Position numbers and translations under genes: made by a program
DNA from: Rhizoctonia solani
Taxonomy: Eukaryota; Basidiomycota; Agaricomycetes; Cantharellales; Ceratobasidiaceae
Assembly: GCF_016906535.1 (NCBI RefSeq)
Contig: NC_057372.1
Span: forward strand, 725,501-789,500
DNA: 64,000 nt
Direction of reading: 5' to 3'
Part shown: positions 59,784 to 64,000 of the stretch, one piece after another
Layout: each line of letters begins with the position of its first letter
Numbering within the stretch: position 1 is the stretch's first letter
The notes under the pieces: generated by a model
Seen by the model: the letters and a program-made list of their open reading frames with translations, nothing else
Told to the model about the DNA's origin: nothing
Database searches by the model: none

Positions 59784-62206
59784 TCACTGAATTGCATTTT
59801 CTCCTATTTTCTCCTTTTCTCTTTCGATTGACCCATTGTCTTCGCTAGGAATGGATTTTGGAAGAGCTTCTACCGTGGTGACTGGGCCTTCAAACCAATT
59901 TACACCACCGTACTACACGCGACCAAGTCAATAGGCACTTCAAGGCGTGCATATATCGGGATTTTTACGTACCTTGGGGAACCAATACCATATTAAACAA
60001 CCAATCATAACACCGCCCATTACCACCACAGCTATGAAAAAGGCTCAGAACCTGAATGTGGGACCTCGTTAGAAAACGAACGCACCATAATTCATGTCTG
60101 CTACCGCAGGTGCAAGTTCAGTAGGGAAGAGGAACACAACGCTAATGAAAGTCATGAAAACGATCGCAACAATAGCGACGGGAAGACCCTATACCCGAGT
60201 TTAAAATCTTTATACTGGGTTATATCCTATGATACTTACGAAGACACCAAGGTTGAAAGGCCCAGGTTTGTAATTATGCCCTTTGAAAAGGAATCGTGCT
60301 CCAATCGGAATCGAATACTGAAGAGTGTTAACTTAATTCCCATGTACAAGCATTGAGAGCCTACGGCAATGTACAATCCAATAACCGAGAGCTAAGTGGA
60401 AAGTATTCCGTCGTTGAGTTATAGAGTGAGTTGGTTTGTTAAAGACTTACGGCAAATACAGCCCCTATAGCTGCTTCTCCTGCGAAAGCCAGAAGGCCCA
60501 ACAGCGCCGAAATGAATACCGAGAACCAGACGGCTAGAGAATAGAGTTAGAATAGTAACACGCGTTTAGACGACTGAGCACGGACTGTTGACGGGTGTTT
60601 TAGTGTGTGAATTCATGCGATACAAGAATCCCGAGAATGGCATTGCTCCGTCGCGCGAGAAGGCAAAAACCTGCCGTGAAGTCGCGAGGACAATGCTGGA
60701 GCCCATACCCCATTGAGTAAGCACGACCACGGACCAGATCCCGAGAGTAGCCTTTTGACCAAAGCTATTGAAAAATATCTAGGTATACCAAGGGGTTTAG
60801 ATTTGTAATTGTCCACGATGTCGAGCTGATGCTCACCGCCGCCAATGGCTGTCCGATGTCGCTATCGATGATAGCCTCAATATCTGTGCCCATACAAAAC
60901 GCTATGGCTATATTCATGGCTGACAAAGAGTCAACAAGATATTCCAATCAAACATAACCTGCCTTACCAGTTCCCAGAATCCCGCTTATTCCTATGGCAC
61001 CTATAATCGCCCATGGGACCGCTACAGCCGCGTTGCTCCTATAAAGGGTCATTCAGTTTCTGTGTAGCTCAATCCAGACTAGAACTCACGCCTCTTCGCT
61101 AATGTGGACGCATGAATCATATGCACCTATACATATGCATATACAGAGGGTAAGCGCCACCCCCAAAGCCCAAGACAGAGTAGGACTAACCAATCGTCCA
61201 GACAGGAGCTAGCCATGATAGAATGTATGCGAACCCAGCAGGGTATGTGCTCACTGTGTTTAGTAACATGAATAGATCTGCAATATTTTTTTAAATAACA
61301 AAAAGGCCTTACGATTTGTGAAACCACCCAAAGCGAAACTTGCGGGATTCATGAACTCGGTTGGAGTAGCTGCTGGTAGTGCAATCAATACGCCAAAAAA
61401 GAGTCTAAACCAAGCACTTAGTTAAAGTCACCCAAGCAGTCGTGCGACACACATTAGATTCAGTGCAACATAGAAACTCTGAAGCCGGGCCAAAACCTCG
61501 GTGGCCAGTGAGCATACCAATGCATGCGTAAAAAGAATCGCAATATATATGCCATAGGTTTGACCTGAAAGAAGGTTTGTTAGTTCAAATCAGAACCCGG
61601 TCCAATAGAGTTTGGCTTGCCCGTTGTTACAACGAAACTTCCCGAGGTCCCAATTGTGACCGCCGCCGTGACTTGTATAGCACATCCCCAGTCAATTGAA
61701 GCAATACAAGCAATCGATCCAAGAGTGTTTGCGTCTGTGGAAGCTTCAAGTTAGCACCACTAAGTAAAACTGTTGTAAATTTTTCCTTACAGCCGACAAG
61801 CCAAGAAAGGACTTTTTTATAGCGTGGAGGCGAGAAGGTCCATGTCCAAAAATAAAGACCCCCAGAAGTTGGAGCAGCGCTAGCTAGCTCCGCCAAAGCC
61901 AACCCAACGAACAGGATCAAGACCGAGGCCGTTAACCACCCCCACACCATGCTCACGGGACCTCCATATGGCAGGGAATATACTAAACAAGACGCGATAC
62001 TGTGAAAGATTAAGTGCTGCTCGAAAATTTATTGAACAACATGCTTACGAAGGTAGCAATGCAATAATTGAAAACGCAATGCCAAACACTTCAAATGGTG
62101 TAAAGGCCCGTTTGAACTCTTGCTTGTACCCAAGTGATGCGAGTAGCTCTTCGTCTGCGTGCGCAATCTGGGCCCTCCTTTCACTCGCTAGCGTTTCGAC
62201 CGCCAT
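59784..62206 (-). CDS. Amino-acid/choline-type permease (APC superfamily), apparently intact copy
   Basis: A plasma- or vacuolar-membrane transporter of the fungal amino acid/choline group; the substrate may be an amino acid, GABA or choline. The start at 62206 opens MAVETLASERRAQIAHADEE and LLASLGYKQEFKRAFTPFEV. Membrane segments include MVWGWLTASVLILFVGLALA, with ELASAAPTSGGLYFWTWTFS directly after, and further ones in the middle and late exons. The family S-E-E-A motif is present in the exon near 61090, followed by SNAAVAVPWAIIGAI-like sequence. The C-terminus reads VMIGCLIWYWFPKYGG and VNWFEGPVTTVEALPKSIPS, ending IGENAIQ with the stop at 59784-59786. At least ten short introns share positions with the neighbouring copy, so the pair arose by tandem duplication of an already spliced gene. 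Confidence 0.85.
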
Positions 62207-62608
62207 GGTGGGTAAGCTCCAAGAGCACAGTCATGATATAACCCGTGGGTATAAATGTAGATAGGGTGCTATAGTGACCTTCGCTTCGGCTGTGTAGATA
62301 ACTGGAAGATAACTGGGGCAGAACCCAAAGACCCGACTAGGAAGTTCGCTTAGAGTCCCTTATCTTCCGTCGTATGTGCGCTTTTTATGGGCAGCCACAA
62401 TTCAGGTCCAGAAGTACACCTTGGGTGCTCATTCCAAATACATCACGTGGTATGAGGTATGCTTACTAATCTCCTTGCCGCGTGATCCCCACACTTGGTG
62501 GTTGACCGATCTGGACACCTACTTGTCCAGATACTGCGCTTCGCCACTACCTTCTGTTGTTGTAATTCTACTGTGTATAACTGAAGTGCCAGGTCGAGGA
62601 TACTCGAT
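62207..62608. other. Divergent intergenic region, no gene seen
   Basis: Separates the permease start (minus strand) from the ADP1-type gene (plus strand). A plus frame at 62376-62732 overlaps the next gene in another register and is likely chance. Confidence 0.5.
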
Positions 62609-64000
62609 ATGTTTATCCGTCGCTCTGAGACGGCTCTGCTCGCTTTCGCAGGTCTCACAGCGGCCCGTGCCAGCGCACCCAGCTATAACAACACCGCATT
62701 CTCGTTATTTAAACAAACTGGTGGTCACATAAAGAACACACGAAGTCTATCAACCCCCGGGTTTTCGGTAAGTCCTAGTCTACATAGACATCTACCGGAT
62801 ATCTGACCATGGATTTGCCAGCCTAATCCTTTCACAGACTGTAAGCGATACCCACGGCCTTGTGAATACAGCTGACACAAGTACTAGTAACATTGCCTCC
62901 TCACCGCTGCCCTCCATGCTTCAATTGTTTGTTACCCGCCTTTACGTGTGGGCAGGTATGTCGTTTCGGTAACCTGTGATAAGACACTTGGTTTACAACT
63001 ACTTGAAACATAGTTTGGTGAATGTAGCAGCTTCGACGGACAGTGCAAGTGTCCCCCAGGATACTCGGGAATAGATTGTCTGACACCCCGTAAGTAGACT
63101 TGGCAGATACGGAGCGGTAATATTAATAGGTCGGTCCTCCAGAATGTGGGTCTTTGGCGGACGGCAAGGAGCGTCATCCGCGCCCCAACGGGGAGCAATG
63201 TCAATGCAGTGAAGGGTGGACCGGCATCAACTGTAACGTGTGTGAAACCGACGCAGCATGTGCCAACTTTCCGCTCCGAGGTGGCCCGGATGGCGAATTC
63301 CTAACCCGAACGGTCGACCACGATGCGGATGTGCCTGTAGCAAACATGACCTGCTACAAAGGTGGCGTTACCGTTGAAGAGAACTTTCAAATGTGCGACG
63401 TCACGAGTGAGTACACGTTCCCTCCGGGGTTTGTTTTGGATCTTTAGCTGAAATTGGTCATAGACCGCAAGATCCTGGACATGCTCCCTGATCGACCCCC
63501 ACAAGTGACGTTTTCGTGTAATAACGAGGACTCGACTTGTGCATTTCAATTTTGGATCGGCCAAGTCGAATCATTTTACTGTGCTCTAGATCAATGTGAA
63601 AACAGCCTGAAAGTTGGGTATGATAGCAACACCACAACTTACCATTGCGACAAGATCAAGTGTCAATGTGTCACTGGTCGCATGTTGTGCGGAGAGGAGG
63701 GAAGCATAGGTTCGTTTACCTAGATCCTCGCCTTACGCGTTTGTCTAATCTCCTTGAGTAGACATTGGGGATTTTCTTACCGAAGAAATCAAAGGACCGG
63801 CCGACTTCTCGTGCAAGACTGGACAAGGCTGCAAATTCCAAGAGCCAGCTATGAATAATCTGATCAATGATGTGTTTGGAGATACTCATATCACTCTTAA
63901 TTGCAAGGGTGGCGAGTGTTTGCACTATACGCAAGTGCCTGGATACGTTGTAAGTATAGTACAGCGTTTCCCAACTCCAACGAGCTGACGTTATTTAGCG
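62609..64000 (+). CDS. ADP1-type ABC transporter, N-terminal part (gene continues beyond the window)
   Basis: Fungal homologues of yeast Adp1 carry a signal sequence, a Cys-rich EGF-like ectodomain and then an ABCG half-transporter; only the ectodomain is in the window. The start at 62609 opens [20 protein letters not shown], a signal peptide. Exons then give [17 protein letters not shown] joined to [20 protein letters not shown] and DCLTP, then [20 protein letters not shown] (EGF-like), [60 protein letters not shown], and [20 protein letters not shown]. The frame between the Thr/Ser-rich linker ([13 protein letters not shown]) and RCPPCF differs by one base near 62910; an extra base or a missed intron is possible. 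A GT donor near 63951 begins the last visible intron. Confidence 0.87.

Overview
This window is nuclear DNA of a filamentous fungus, most likely an Agaricomycete basidiomycete. The genes sit on both strands, and most are cut into many exons by GT-AG introns of about 40-100 nt. The gene set is eukaryotic: PEX11, COQ4, ribosomal protein eS10, a type I metacaspase, a GATA/AreA-like DUF1752-DUF3295 protein, a fungal ADP1-type ABC transporter and arrestin-like proteins. Placement near Ceratobasidiaceae/Rhizoctonia is my impression from protein style, not shown by the sequence. No rRNA, convincing tRNA, CRISPR array or complete transposon was seen.

Layout. 1-5.3 kb: a pepsin-like (A1) secreted protein running off the left edge, a multi-exon membrane protein and an alpha/beta hydrolase. 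5.3-12.2 kb: gene-poor except for PEX11. 12.2-22.9 kb: a plasma-membrane/vacuolar-type Ca2+ P-ATPase, the glutamate-cysteine ligase modifier subunit, a 17-exon metacaspase and a J-domain protein. 23-27.4 kb: arrestin-like and orphan genes. 28-37 kb: a run of minus-strand genes (C2H2 zinc-finger protein, PLP-homeostasis protein, formamidase, DUF1752/DUF3295 protein). 37-48 kb: gene-poor, holding an Sfp1-like zinc-finger gene and eS10. 48-56.5 kb: COQ4, a large Ser-rich protein, then a divergent pair of Leloir galactose genes (aldose 1-epimerase and galactokinase). 56.8-62.2 kb: a tandem duplication of an amino-acid/choline-type permease, one copy carrying a stop codon. 62.6 kb to the end: the 5' part of an ADP1-type ABC transporter.

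How the genes work together. The clear functional pair is the mutarotase and galactokinase, which catalyse the first two steps of galactose use and share one 338-bp promoter region. The metacaspase and the glutathione-synthesis subunit are neighbours on the same strand, but nothing in the sequence links them.

The most striking window-wide signal is technical or evolutionary. At least eight otherwise well-conserved genes each need one inserted base, in or beside a short homopolymer, to keep their reading frame. For the fully spliced models the summed exon length is short of a multiple of three by exactly that number. This points to systematic homopolymer shortening in the assembly rather than widespread gene death. 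I found no clear evidence of a wholly new biological system here.
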